DNA of 8,629 bases from Gammaproteobacteria bacterium (GTDB taxonomy: Bacteria > Pseudomonadota > Gammaproteobacteria > Nitrosococcales > Methylophagaceae). Position numbers and translations under genes: made by a program. The notes beneath the pieces were generated by a model. The model was not told where the DNA came from, did not search any database, and saw nothing but the letters and a program-made list of their open reading frames with translations. Position 1 is the first letter of the stretch; each line of letters opens with the position of its first letter. Where the stretch lies: NCBI GenBank assembly GCA_002402245.1, contig NVVP01000049.1, forward strand, positions 5,909 to 14,537, given 5' to 3'. Below, one piece after another: positions 1 to 7,036 of the stretch.

Positions 1-403
1 TTTGCAAGGCGTGAGCAGTGTGTATGATCTTGTGTGGTCTGATGGCCCGCACGGTAAAGTGACTTATGGTGATGTTTTCCATCAAAATGAAGTGGAAATG
101 TCGGAATACAACTTTGATCATGCTGATGTGGATAGTTTGTTTGTTAACTTTGATACTTATGAGCGTGAAAGCGCGCGTATGATTGAAGCTGGCTTGCCAT
201 TACCTGCTTATGAGTTAGTGCTAAAAGCATCACATGTCTTTAATTTATTAGATGCACGTAAAGCTATTTCTGTTACCGAACGTCAACGTTTTATCTTACG
301 AGTACGCACATTATCTCGTGCGGTTGCACAAGCTTATTATGACCGTCGTGAGTCGTTAGGCTTCCCGATGGTGCAAGCAGAAAGTAAGGAGACTCAATCA
401 TGA
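1..403 (+). CDS. glyQ: Glycyl-tRNA synthetase alpha subunit, C-terminal part (5' end outside window)
   Basis: This is the C-terminal 133 residues of the alpha subunit of the bacterial alpha2-beta2 glycyl-tRNA synthetase, the cytoplasmic enzyme that charges tRNA-Gly. The alpha chain carries the class II catalytic core. Family-specific stretches are visible: LQGVSSVYDLVWSDGP at the window edge, TYGDVFHQNEVE, LPAYELVLKASHVFNLLDAR and ISVTERQRFILRVRTL, ending in the typical LGFPM tail. The gene enters from the left in reading frame 2; the TTG at base 2 is an internal Leu codon, not a start. E. coli GlyQ has about 300 residues, so roughly 170 are missing. The TGA stop overlaps the glyS ATG (ATGA), which indicates translational coupling and fits equal subunit supply. 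Nothing in the visible part is unusual. Confidence 0.97.
   Translation, partial: LQGVSSVYDLVWSDGPHGKVTYGDVFHQNEVEMSEYNFDHADVDSLFVNFDTYERESARMIEAGLPLPAYELVLKASHVFNLLDARKAISVTERQRFILRVRTLSRAVAQAYYDRRESLGFPMVQAESKETQS
386..391 (+). promoter_or_regulatory. Shine-Dalgarno site of glyS
   Basis: AAGGAG lies inside the last codons of glyQ, 8 bases before the ATG at 400. It supports that ATG as the glyS start and gives glyS its own strong ribosome entry site in addition to coupling through the 4-base overlap. Confidence 0.8.
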
Positions 404-2478
404 GTGATGTACGCGATTTATTGATTGAGTTAGGAACAGAAGAGTTACCGCCTAAAGCATTAAAAAAACTAATTCAGGCTTTTGAAACCGGCATTAAACA
501 AGGCTTAGAAAAAGCAGAGCTTAGCTTTGAATCTATTCGCTCTTATGCGGCGCCTCGTCGTATGGCAGTGATTGTTGAAGGGCTGCAAGAACGTCAACAA
601 GACAAACTAGTTGAACGTCGCGGCCCCGCGGTGACGGCTGCTTTTGATGATGAAGGTAACCCCACTCGTGCAGTGCAAGGTTTTGCAAAGTCATGTGGTG
701 TGGAAGTTGAAGACCTTGAGAAAATGGAAACGGATAAAGGCGCTTGGTTAGTTTTTAAACAGCAACAAGCGGGTAGTGAAGCTGCCGCGGTGATCCCTGG
801 TATTTTGCAACAAGCATTAGCCGATTTGCCGATTCCTAAACGTATGCGCTGGTCTGATTTACCGGGTGAATTTGTTCGCCCTGTACATTGGTTGGTATTA
901 CTGTTTGGTGATACTGTTATTCCAATGGATTTATTAGGTATAAGCTCAGGTCGTGATAGTCGTGGACATCGTTTTCATCATCCTGAAGCTATTCGTATTC
1001 AATCAGCTCAAACCTATGCGCCTCAGTTAGAAACAGAAGGCCATGTGGTCGTTGATATGACGGCTCGACGTGAAGCTATTCGAGGTCAGGTATTAGAAAT
1101 CGCGACTAAATTAGGTGGCGAAGCGGTATTGAATGAAGATTTATTAGATGAAGTAACAGGCTTAGTTGAATGGCCAGTAGCGCTATCAGGCTCGTACGAT
1201 AAGCGTTTTCTTGAATTACCCTCGGAAGCACTTATTTCTTCAATGGAAGAGCATCAAAAATATTTTGCAGTACGTGATGCTTCTGGTGATTTATTACCTT
1301 ACTTTATTACGATTTGTAATATTGAAAGTAAAGACCCTGCCCAAGTTGTAGCGGGTAATGAACGGGTTATTTTACCCCGATTGAGCGATTCAGCCTTTTT
1401 CTGGGAAACCGATAAAAAGCGTCCACTTATTGAGCGACAAGATCAATTAAAGAGGATTGTGTTTCAACATAAACTAGGTTCAGTTTTTGATAAATCAGCT
1501 CGAGTTGCTAAGTTAGCCGCTGTTATTGCAGCAGACATCGGTGGCGATGCCGCATTGGCAGAACGTGCTGCATTGTTAGCTAAATGTGATTTAGTGACGG
1601 AGATGGTGGGCGAATTCCCAGATTTACAAGGTATTATGGGCCGTTATTATGCCAAGTTAGATGGCGAGCATAATGATGTGGCTGAAGCACTAGATGAACA
1701 GTATTTACCTCGTTTTTCAGGCGATAGTTTGCCAAAAACAAAAACCGGTCAGGCATTAAGTTTAGCTGAAAAGTTAGACACATTAATTGGTTTGTTTGGT
1801 ATTGGCCAGCCGCCAACAGGGGTGAAAGATCCCTTTGCCTTACGTCGTGCAGCCTTAGGTGCTTTACGAGTGATTATTGAAAATGATCTTGATCTTGATG
1901 TATTGAATTTGTTGCAACAAGCTAAACAAGGTTTTGATGAACAATTAACGGTTGATGATGCTGAAGATCAAGTGATGCGTTACCTCTTTGATCGCTTACG
2001 TGGTTATGCTGCTGATAAAGGCTTTAAAGCAGATGTATTTGAAGCTGTATTAGCAGTGAAAACAACACGTCCAGTTGATTTTATCAATCGCTTAAGTGCG
2101 GTAACTGAGTTTGGTCAGTTAGAACAGGCTGAAGCATTGGCTGCAGGTAATAAACGTATCGGTAATATCTTGCGTAAAAATGATGCTGAGGGTGAATCAG
2201 GTCAGCTTAATGATAGTTTATTAACTGAGCCTGCAGAGTTGGCATTAGCAGAGAAGTTGAAGGCTGTTAAAAGTGCTGTTGAACCGTTAATGAATCAAGC
2301 TGATTACGCCGGTGTATTAACGATATTAGCTGAGATGCGTGAAACTGTAGACGGCTTCTTTGATGAGGTTATGGTGATGGCTGATGATTTAGATGTACGC
2401 CAGAATCGCTTAGTTTTATTAAATCAAACACGCGCCTTATTTTTAGGTGTGGCTGATATTTCGAGTTTGAAAAACTAG
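400..2478 (+). CDS. glyS: Glycyl-tRNA synthetase beta subunit
   Basis: This is the beta chain of the tetrameric bacterial glycyl-tRNA synthetase, which recognises tRNA-Gly and is needed with GlyQ for activity. At 692 residues it matches the usual length (about 690). The N-terminus has the family signature LLIELGTEELPPKAL (residues about 7-21). Other recognisable blocks are MEEHQKYF near 281-288, an HD-like region with AKCDLVTEMVGEFPDLQGIMGRYY at about 393-416 (split here: AKCDLVTEMV, then GEFPDLQGIMGRYY), KDPFALRRAALG near 476-487, and a C-terminal helical anticodon-binding (DALR-type) region from about 580. The start is fixed by the ATGA overlap with glyQ and the AAGGAG eight bases upstream. 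The next gene begins 12 bases after the stop. No truncation or frameshift is seen. Confidence 0.98.
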   Translation: MSDVRDLLIELGTEELPPKALKKLIQAFETGIKQGLEKAELSFESIRSYAAPRRMAVIVEGLQERQQDKLVERRGPAVTAAFDDEGNPTRAVQGFAKSCGVEVEDLEKMETDKGAWLVFKQQQAGSEAAAVIPGILQQALADLPIPKRMRWSDLPGEFVRPVHWLVLLFGDTVIPMDLLGISSGRDSRGHRFHHPEAIRIQSAQTYAPQLETEGHVVVDMTARREAIRGQVLEIATKLGGEAVLNEDLLDEVTGLVEWPVALSGSYDKRFLELPSEALISSMEEHQKYFAVRDASGDLLPYFITICNIESKDPAQVVAGNERVILPRLSDSAFFWETDKKRPLIERQDQLKRIVFQHKLGSVFDKSARVAKLAAVIAADIGGDAALAERAALLAKCDLVTEMVGEFPDLQGIMGRYYAKLDGEHNDVAEALDEQYLPRFSGDSLPKTKTGQALSLAEKLDTLIGLFGIGQPPTGVKDPFALRRAALGALRVIIENDLDLDVLNLLQQAKQGFDEQLTVDDAEDQVMRYLFDRLRGYAADKGFKADVFEAVLAVKTTRPVDFINRLSAVTEFGQLEQAEALAAGNKRIGNILRKNDAEGESGQLNDSLLTEPAELALAEKLKAVKSAVEPLMNQADYAGVLTILAEMRETVDGFFDEVMVMADDLDVRQNRLVLLNQTRALFLGVADISSLKN

Positions 2479-2490
2479 GATTTATTGACG

Positions 2491-3009
2491 ATGTCTTTAA
2501 TTATTCTGGGTCGCGATGGTGTTATTAATCATGATTTAAATGAGGCAATTATATCGCCTGCAGAATGGGAACCGATTGAAGGTAGCTTGGAGGCAATCGC
2601 ACGGCTGAATCATGCGGGATACCGAGTGATTGTGAGTACTCATCAGCCTGGGATTGAGCAAGGCTTATTGGATGTGGATACGTTAACCAGGATTCATAGC
2701 AAGATGAGGCGAATGCTAGCTCAAGTCGGCGGAAAAATTGAAGCGATATTATATTGTCCTCATGACTCAGAGCAATGCGAATGTCAGAGATCGCAGGGCG
2801 GCGCTTATTTGGAATTGGCTAACCGACTACGAATTGATTTAAATAATGTTATTTCAGTTAGTAGCCACTTAGCGAGTATTGCATCAGCTCAAGCCGTAGC
2901 AATAAAGCCGCTGTTGGTTAAAACGGGTAAAGAATCTTTTGCTGATGAACTTGACGCTTATAATGACTTATCTGGCGTGGCAGATGCTCTGCTAAAAGGC
3001 GATATCTAA
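2491..3009 (+). CDS. gmhB: GmhB-family HAD protein, probably catalytically inactive
   Basis: This 172-residue protein aligns along its whole length with D-glycero-D-manno-heptose-1,7-bisphosphate 7-phosphatase (GmhB), a HAD phosphatase of LPS heptose synthesis, and sits in the glyS-gmhB-plsC order known from other gammaproteobacteria. Several catalytic positions differ. Motif I, normally LDRDGVIN, is LGRDGVIN, so the nucleophile Asp is Gly7 (codon GGT). Motif II TNQSG is THQPG (50-54). The motif III region, normally CxCRKPxPG, is CECQRSQGG (96-104). Motif IV, normally VGDxxxD, is VSSHLAS (123-129), with both acidic residues gone. The zinc knuckle C89-x-H91...C96-x-C98 and the LVKTGK strand remain. 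Loss of phosphatase activity is inferred. ATG 2491 is chosen, with AGGA 10 bases upstream; a TTG at 2485 would add two residues. The TAA stop overlaps the plsC ATG by one base. Confidence 0.85.
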   Translation: MSLIILGRDGVINHDLNEAIISPAEWEPIEGSLEAIARLNHAGYRVIVSTHQPGIEQGLLDVDTLTRIHSKMRRMLAQVGGKIEAILYCPHDSEQCECQRSQGGAYLELANRLRIDLNNVISVSSHLASIASAQAVAIKPLLVKTGKESFADELDAYNDLSGVADALLKGDI

Positions 3010-3740
3010 TGTTCTTTATTCGCTCTTTATTGTTTTCTATTATTCAGTTATTGATGACTGTATTGTTTTCGACATTAGGGATTTTATTATGGCCGTTACC
3101 ATTTAACCTTCGCTATAAGGTGGTGAGTAAATGGGCACGAGTGAACTTGTGGCTGCTAAAAGTAATATGTGGCATTAACTACAGTGTGAAAGGAATAGAT
3201 AATATTCCTGAGACCCCATGTGTGATTATGTGTAAACATCAATCCGCATGGGAAACCTTAGCGCTACAGGTTGTTTTTCCTCAGCAAGTTTGGGTATTGA
3301 AACGTGAATTATTATGGGTGCCTATTTTTGGTTGGGGCTTGGCTTCATTAAATCCTATTGCAATAGACCGCTCAGCAGGAAGAAAGGCATTAAACCAAAT
3401 AATAGAGCAAGGAAAAGAACGCTTAGAGTCAGGTTCATTTATTGTTATTTTCCCTGAAGGAACACGGATTCCTGTTGGGAAAATGGGCCGCTTTGGTATT
3501 GGAGGGGCAAAATTAGCGCTTGAAGCAGGAGCTAATATCATTCCTGTTGCACATAATGCAGGTAGAGCATGGCCTAAAAATAGTTTTGTTAAATATCCGG
3601 CTAATATTGAATTAGTGATTGGGAGACCAATAGCTACTCAGGGAAAAACGGTTACAGAAGTAAATAGTGATGTTTATCAATGGATGGATGAACAGATGAC
3701 ATTAATGGACAGTGTTAGTGATAAAAAAGGTGGACAGTAA
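3009..3740 (+). CDS. plsC: 1-acyl-sn-glycerol-3-phosphate acyltransferase (PlsC family)
   Basis: This 243-residue inner-membrane acyltransferase is predicted to acylate lysophosphatidic acid to phosphatidic acid in phospholipid synthesis. A hydrophobic segment at about residues 8-30 should anchor it in the membrane. Acyltransferase motifs appear in order: KHQSAWE (76-82, catalytic His77), the block PIAIDRSAGRKAL (116-128), FPEGTR (148-153) and IIPVAHNAGRAWP (177-189). The first motif is HX4E rather than the textbook HX4D; from memory this KHQSxWE form also occurs in other proteobacterial PlsC homologues, so activity is likely. The ATG shares one base with the stop of the preceding gene (TAATG), with AAAAGG (2994-2999) upstream as ribosome site. 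Another lysophospholipid acyltransferase role cannot be excluded. Confidence 0.92.
   Translation: MFFIRSLLFSIIQLLMTVLFSTLGILLWPLPFNLRYKVVSKWARVNLWLLKVICGINYSVKGIDNIPETPCVIMCKHQSAWETLALQVVFPQQVWVLKRELLWVPIFGWGLASLNPIAIDRSAGRKALNQIIEQGKERLESGSFIVIFPEGTRIPVGKMGRFGIGGAKLALEAGANIIPVAHNAGRAWPKNSFVKYPANIELVIGRPIATQGKTVTEVNSDVYQWMDEQMTLMDSVSDKKGGQ
3727..3733 (+). promoter_or_regulatory. Shine-Dalgarno site of the REC-PAS-GGDEF-EAL gene
   Basis: AAGGTGG within the last codons of plsC, 10 bases before the ATG at 3744. It supports that start and shows that the signalling gene is translated from the operon transcript. Confidence 0.65.
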
Positions 3741-3743
3741 ATT

Positions 3744-5858
3744 ATGGCAAGAGATGAAGGCGTTTTACGCTTACTTTTAGTGGATGATAGATTAACTGAA
3801 TCAGATCAGACTATTACCCGTCTTCGCCAAGCTGGTCATGCAGTACGGGCATCTAGACTAGAAAATATTGATGAAATTGAACAGGCATTAGCTGCTCACT
3901 CTTGGGATATTGTATTATGTCGACAAGGGTTGGACTCGGCTCCTGCTAAGGATGTGACCAATTTAATACGTCGTTTAGGCCGAGATGTGCCTTGTATCAT
4001 ATTAGCGTCTGATCCAGAGTCTGTGCCCGATCTATATAGCAGCGGTGCGCAGGATATTATTTGTTCAAGTGATCATCAACGTTTACCTTTTGCTGTTAAT
4101 CGAGAATTAAAGAATTTATTTGTTCGACGCCTTGGTCGTCGTAATGAACGTGCTCTCCGAGAAAGTGAAAAACGAGCTAAACTATTATTATCAGCATCAA
4201 AGGATGCGGTGGCTTATGTTCATGAAGGTATGTATATCTATGTTAATAATGCTTATCTAAGCTTGTTTGATTATGAAGATGAGGAAGATGTCGATGGTTT
4301 ATCGATTCTCGATATGGTTGATAAAAGCGCTCATAGTTCATTTAAAACGGCTTACCGAGAGTTTGTCGAGCAACGAGAACAAGATGACTCCCCCTCTCAA
4401 ATAACATCTATTCAATGTATTAAAGAAAATGAGGATAGATTTGAGGCAAATATTGAGTTTAGTCATGCAGAAGTAGAAGGCGAAACATGCACACAAATTA
4501 TTGTGCGTGCAGTCAGCGCTGAACCCGTCGCGATAGCGTTGTCAAACCAAGCAACGGTGAGTGTTGCTAGTGAGATTGATGCATTAACAGGATTGTATAA
4601 TCGTTACCGTTTGATGGATGAGCTCGAAAAAGCGGTAGCAAATGCTGACAGTGGCCATGGCCCGTCAGAGCTGCTTTACCTTGTTATTGATGAGGTTCAG
4701 AAAGTAAAAGAAAAAATAGGCTTAAGTGCAAGCGACATCTTATTTAAAAGTGTGGCCGAACTATTACAGGAAGCGCGAAAAGAAGATGAAGTGCTTTCCC
4801 GTTATTCTGAGCAAGTATTTGTCATTATCATTGCCAGTGGTGATGACAGTTATGTTGATGAACGAGCAGAGGTCTATCGTAAGATAATTGATGATTATGT
4901 CAGTCATGTTGATGGAAAAATGATTGATCTGCAATGTAGCATGGGCATTAGTCGAATAACAGAAAGTCTAACGTCGCCTTACCTCGGTATCGAACGGGCA
5001 GACAAAGCCTGTATGCAAGCTCAACAGGCTGGAGGTAATAGAGTGGTTCGTTACCAACCTTCGACAGCAGAAGAAGGTCATGAGAACAATGATGAGGCGA
5101 TGTTCTGGATCGAGCGTGTTCAAGATTCAATACGTAGTGGTAGTTTCTGCTTAAATTATCAACCTATTGTTAGCCTGCATGGTAAAGAGCAAGAGTTATA
5201 CGATGTCTTATTAAGAATAAAACAGCATGATGGCTCCTTAATAGAAGCGGATAAGTTCATCGAGTATATTGAAGATTCAGAGATTATGATCGAGGTTGAT
5301 GAATGGGTTATATCTAATGCTTTCCGTATTTTAGCTGAGCAGCGAAAAGAAAGCCCCAATATGCGTTTTTTCATAAAACTTTCTAAACAGACTTTGGCAA
5401 AACCTTCATTTCTTGAATGGATTCACGCTTTGCTAGCTAAGCATAATATAGATGGTAATGCGTTTGTTTTTGAAATTAGCGAAACATTAGTACTAGATCA
5501 TTTAGAGTTAGCTCAAAATATTATTGCGAACCTAAAAGAAGTCGGCTGTGAATTTTGTTTGGAACATTTTGGTTCGGGCCTTGATTTTTCACATAGTTTG
5601 AGTGTTTTAGATGTTGATTGTCTAAAAATAAACGGTGACTTTGTTGAGAATATGGCAACAGATGCTGAGAATAGAGCGGCTGTTAAGGCAATAATAGAAA
5701 TGGGTAAGCAGGCTGGGAAAAACTGTATTGCTGAGTATGTCTCAGATGCGAATAGTTTAGCGTTGTTATGGCGATTAGGCGTAGATTATGCCATGGGCTA
5801 CTACATCCAAGAGCCTACTGATAAGTTAGACTATAATTTCGCCGATGATAATTTATAG
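3744..5858 (+). CDS. REC-PAS-GGDEF-EAL protein with degenerate motifs, FimX-like c-di-GMP receptor
   Basis: This 704-residue cytoplasmic protein has no membrane segment. It contains a receiver domain (about 8-130), a PAS domain (about 141-260), a GGDEF domain (about 275-438) and an EAL domain (about 455-693). The receiver keeps the acidic pair D14/D15, but the phosphoacceptor position after DIVLC is R60. GGDEF keeps DALTGLYNR (279-287), but the signature is SEQVF (355-359), so cyclase activity is not expected. In the EAL domain, EAL is DVL (487-489), followed by LR; DDFGTG is EHFGSG (607-612) and KIDG is KING (628-631), while the substrate-side QP (473-474) is kept. This architecture and decay match FimX of Pseudomonas and Xanthomonas, which binds c-di-GMP through an inactive EAL domain and controls type IV pili. 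That role is inferred by family resemblance; no pilus gene is nearby. It follows plsC by 3 bases as the last gene of the operon. Confidence 0.88.
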   Translation: MARDEGVLRLLLVDDRLTESDQTITRLRQAGHAVRASRLENIDEIEQALAAHSWDIVLCRQGLDSAPAKDVTNLIRRLGRDVPCIILASDPESVPDLYSSGAQDIICSSDHQRLPFAVNRELKNLFVRRLGRRNERALRESEKRAKLLLSASKDAVAYVHEGMYIYVNNAYLSLFDYEDEEDVDGLSILDMVDKSAHSSFKTAYREFVEQREQDDSPSQITSIQCIKENEDRFEANIEFSHAEVEGETCTQIIVRAVSAEPVAIALSNQATVSVASEIDALTGLYNRYRLMDELEKAVANADSGHGPSELLYLVIDEVQKVKEKIGLSASDILFKSVAELLQEARKEDEVLSRYSEQVFVIIIASGDDSYVDERAEVYRKIIDDYVSHVDGKMIDLQCSMGISRITESLTSPYLGIERADKACMQAQQAGGNRVVRYQPSTAEEGHENNDEAMFWIERVQDSIRSGSFCLNYQPIVSLHGKEQELYDVLLRIKQHDGSLIEADKFIEYIEDSEIMIEVDEWVISNAFRILAEQRKESPNMRFFIKLSKQTLAKPSFLEWIHALLAKHNIDGNAFVFEISETLVLDHLELAQNIIANLKEVGCEFCLEHFGSGLDFSHSLSVLDVDCLKINGDFVENMATDAENRAAVKAIIEMGKQAGKNCIAEYVSDANSLALLWRLGVDYAMGYYIQEPTDKLDYNFADDNL

Positions 5859-5884
5859 GTAATGGTGGTAAAAGGCCTCTTTAG

Positions 5885-7036
5885 CTAGTCGCTTGAGAGT
5901 TGCTCTATGATGTTTTTTTCAATTGTTTTGAAAGAGGATGATGACATTTTTATAATGATGGTGCAGATAGGCTGTCCTTTAGTAATGAGGGTATCCTTTA
6001 TTGGACGATCATAGCTTTCGATAGGCCAGCTTACCTTACTAGCCACTTTGTAATCATTACCTGCAAAAAGAACTTGCAGTTCACCGGATGCTACGAAATC
6101 AGTAGTGTTCGGCTTAGGTAGCAATCCCTCGCAAGCATTGAGATGGGCTTGAAATAGGCGTGGAGTTTGCTCTATCAGCTCAGCAGATGATGAGGGGCGA
6201 GGGTTCACCTCAAGAATAAATAACTCATTCTTATTTGAGATAATAAAATCTAGGCTATTGAGTCCTACGAGCCCAGTTTCTTCAGTGATTAGCTTAATGG
6301 CTTTGAGTAGCTGTTTTTGATGTTTATCATCTATATCCCAATCTGCTGTAATGCCATGAAGACAAAAAGACTTGTTATCAGATTGCACAGTGAATTGTTG
6401 GTTAATACTAATTAATTGTACATTGTTACCATCAGCCAAGAATAGAATTGAACCACTAAGCCCTTCTATAAAGTCCTGAAAGTAATAGTCTTCACTGTAG
6501 GATTCTGTGTTATTTACATAATTAATATGAATTCCACCTAAGCCTTTACTTGATTTAGCCAGGTAACGTTTCTCAGTTGTACTAGTGGGAGGGGAAAACA
6601 CCGTTTCGGGAAAGTTTAATTGATGTTTTTCTAGAGTATTGAAAAACAGGGTAGGATTTTTAATCGCTTGAATTGTCTGAAAAGAATTGCCTAGCAGTTT
6701 AATATTTGTAGGTAATTTTTTTAAAATATCATAACAAGATTCAATACCACTTCCACAGATAAGATAACAACCTTCACCGTTAGATAACTTAGAGAGTACT
6801 TGAGAAAGGTTTTTTGGTGAGATTGTTGAAAGTGGAGGTAAGGTGAGCCAGCGTTCACTGACATCTTGCATATCTTGGTCGCCAAAGCAATCAGCCACCC
6901 AAACGCGGTAACCGGCTTGGGTGGCTGACTGTGCTAAAAAACGACCACTTTGTGCAAGAATTAAGAGTGGAACTCTTTTCTCCTTGCGAGTGCTATTTTT
7001 TTTCTTAGACGAGTTTACGTGCACCATCAAAGGCAT
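5885..7036 (-). CDS. ATP-grasp family ligase of the H4MPT gene cluster, substrate unknown
   Basis: The longest reading has 383 residues. After a basic leader of about 21 residues comes a Rossmann-like strand and loop, ILAQSGRFLAQSATQAGYR (26-44), and an early FGDQD (51-55). ATP-grasp features follow: a Lys in KNPTLFF (126-132), an ATP-binding Lys and glycine loop AKSSKGLGGIHI (160-171), FIEGLSGS (189-196) and the metal-binding strand ILEVNPRPSSSAE (274-286). The pattern resembles predicted carboligases related to biotin carboxylase (COG2232-like, from memory). Such proteins recur in H4MPT gene islands of methylotrophs. With mtdB and beta-RFAP synthase upstream, a role in H4MPT or related cofactor synthesis, such as an amide-forming ligation, is inferred; the substrate is unknown. 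The start is unclear: ATG 7036 and ATG 7027 both lie inside mtdB and neither has a visible ribosome site. Confidence 0.85.
   Translation of the reverse strand: MPLMVHVNSSKKKNSTRKEKRVPLLILAQSGRFLAQSATQAGYRVWVADCFGDQDMQDVSERWLTLPPLSTISPKNLSQVLSKLSNGEGCYLICGSGIESCYDILKKLPTNIKLLGNSFQTIQAIKNPTLFFNTLEKHQLNFPETVFSPPTSTTEKRYLAKSSKGLGGIHINYVNNTESYSEDYYFQDFIEGLSGSILFLADGNNVQLISINQQFTVQSDNKSFCLHGITADWDIDDKHQKQLLKAIKLITEETGLVGLNSLDFIISNKNELFILEVNPRPSSSAELIEQTPRLFQAHLNACEGLLPKPNTTDFVASGELQVLFAGNDYKVASKVSWPIESYDRPIKDTLITKGQPICTIIIKMSSSSFKTIEKNIIEQLSSD
6891..6928. repeat. Perfect 12-bp inverted repeat inside the ATP-grasp coding region
   Basis: The left arm TCAGCCACCCAA (6891-6902) is the exact reverse complement of the right arm TTGGGTGGCTGA (6917-6928). 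The 14-base loop (6903-6916) itself contains CGGT-A-ACCG. In the mRNA (minus strand) it would form a stable hairpin at about codons 37-49 of the ATP-grasp gene. Neither strand has a T-run after it, so it is not a standard intrinsic terminator. Function is unknown. Confidence 0.75.
6980..6985 (-). promoter_or_regulatory. Orphan Shine-Dalgarno-like AAGGAG near the ATP-grasp N-terminus
   Basis: Read on the minus strand, AAGGAG lies in codons 18-19 of the longest ATP-grasp reading frame, about 20 bases past the mtdB stop. Seven bases after it the in-frame codon is GTT (Val22), just before the conserved domain begins; no ATG, GTG or TTG stands at the right distance. It may be chance (Lys-Glu codons) or the remnant of an original start site. 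Confidence 0.35.

Noticed and set aside
1634..1816. Short minus-strand open frame inside glyS, and similar ones at 3281-3541, 4948-5130 and 5159-5374
   Set aside because: All are antisense to strongly supported genes and show no family features or start signals.
2485..2490. TTG at 2485 as start of the GmhB homologue
   Set aside because: Only 4 bases follow the AGGA, and the ATG two codons later matches the usual N-terminus of the family.
4652..4661. 10-bp palindrome GGCCATGGCC within the signalling gene
   Set aside because: Palindromes of this length are expected several times in a window of this size and no repeat partner was seen.
5870..5919. Possible terminator: AAAG-GCCT-CTTT at 5871-5882, or AGAG-TTG-CTCT at 5896-5906 followed by T-rich 5911-5919
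   Set aside because: Stems are only 4 bp and the second lies inside the ATP-grasp coding end; too weak to call.
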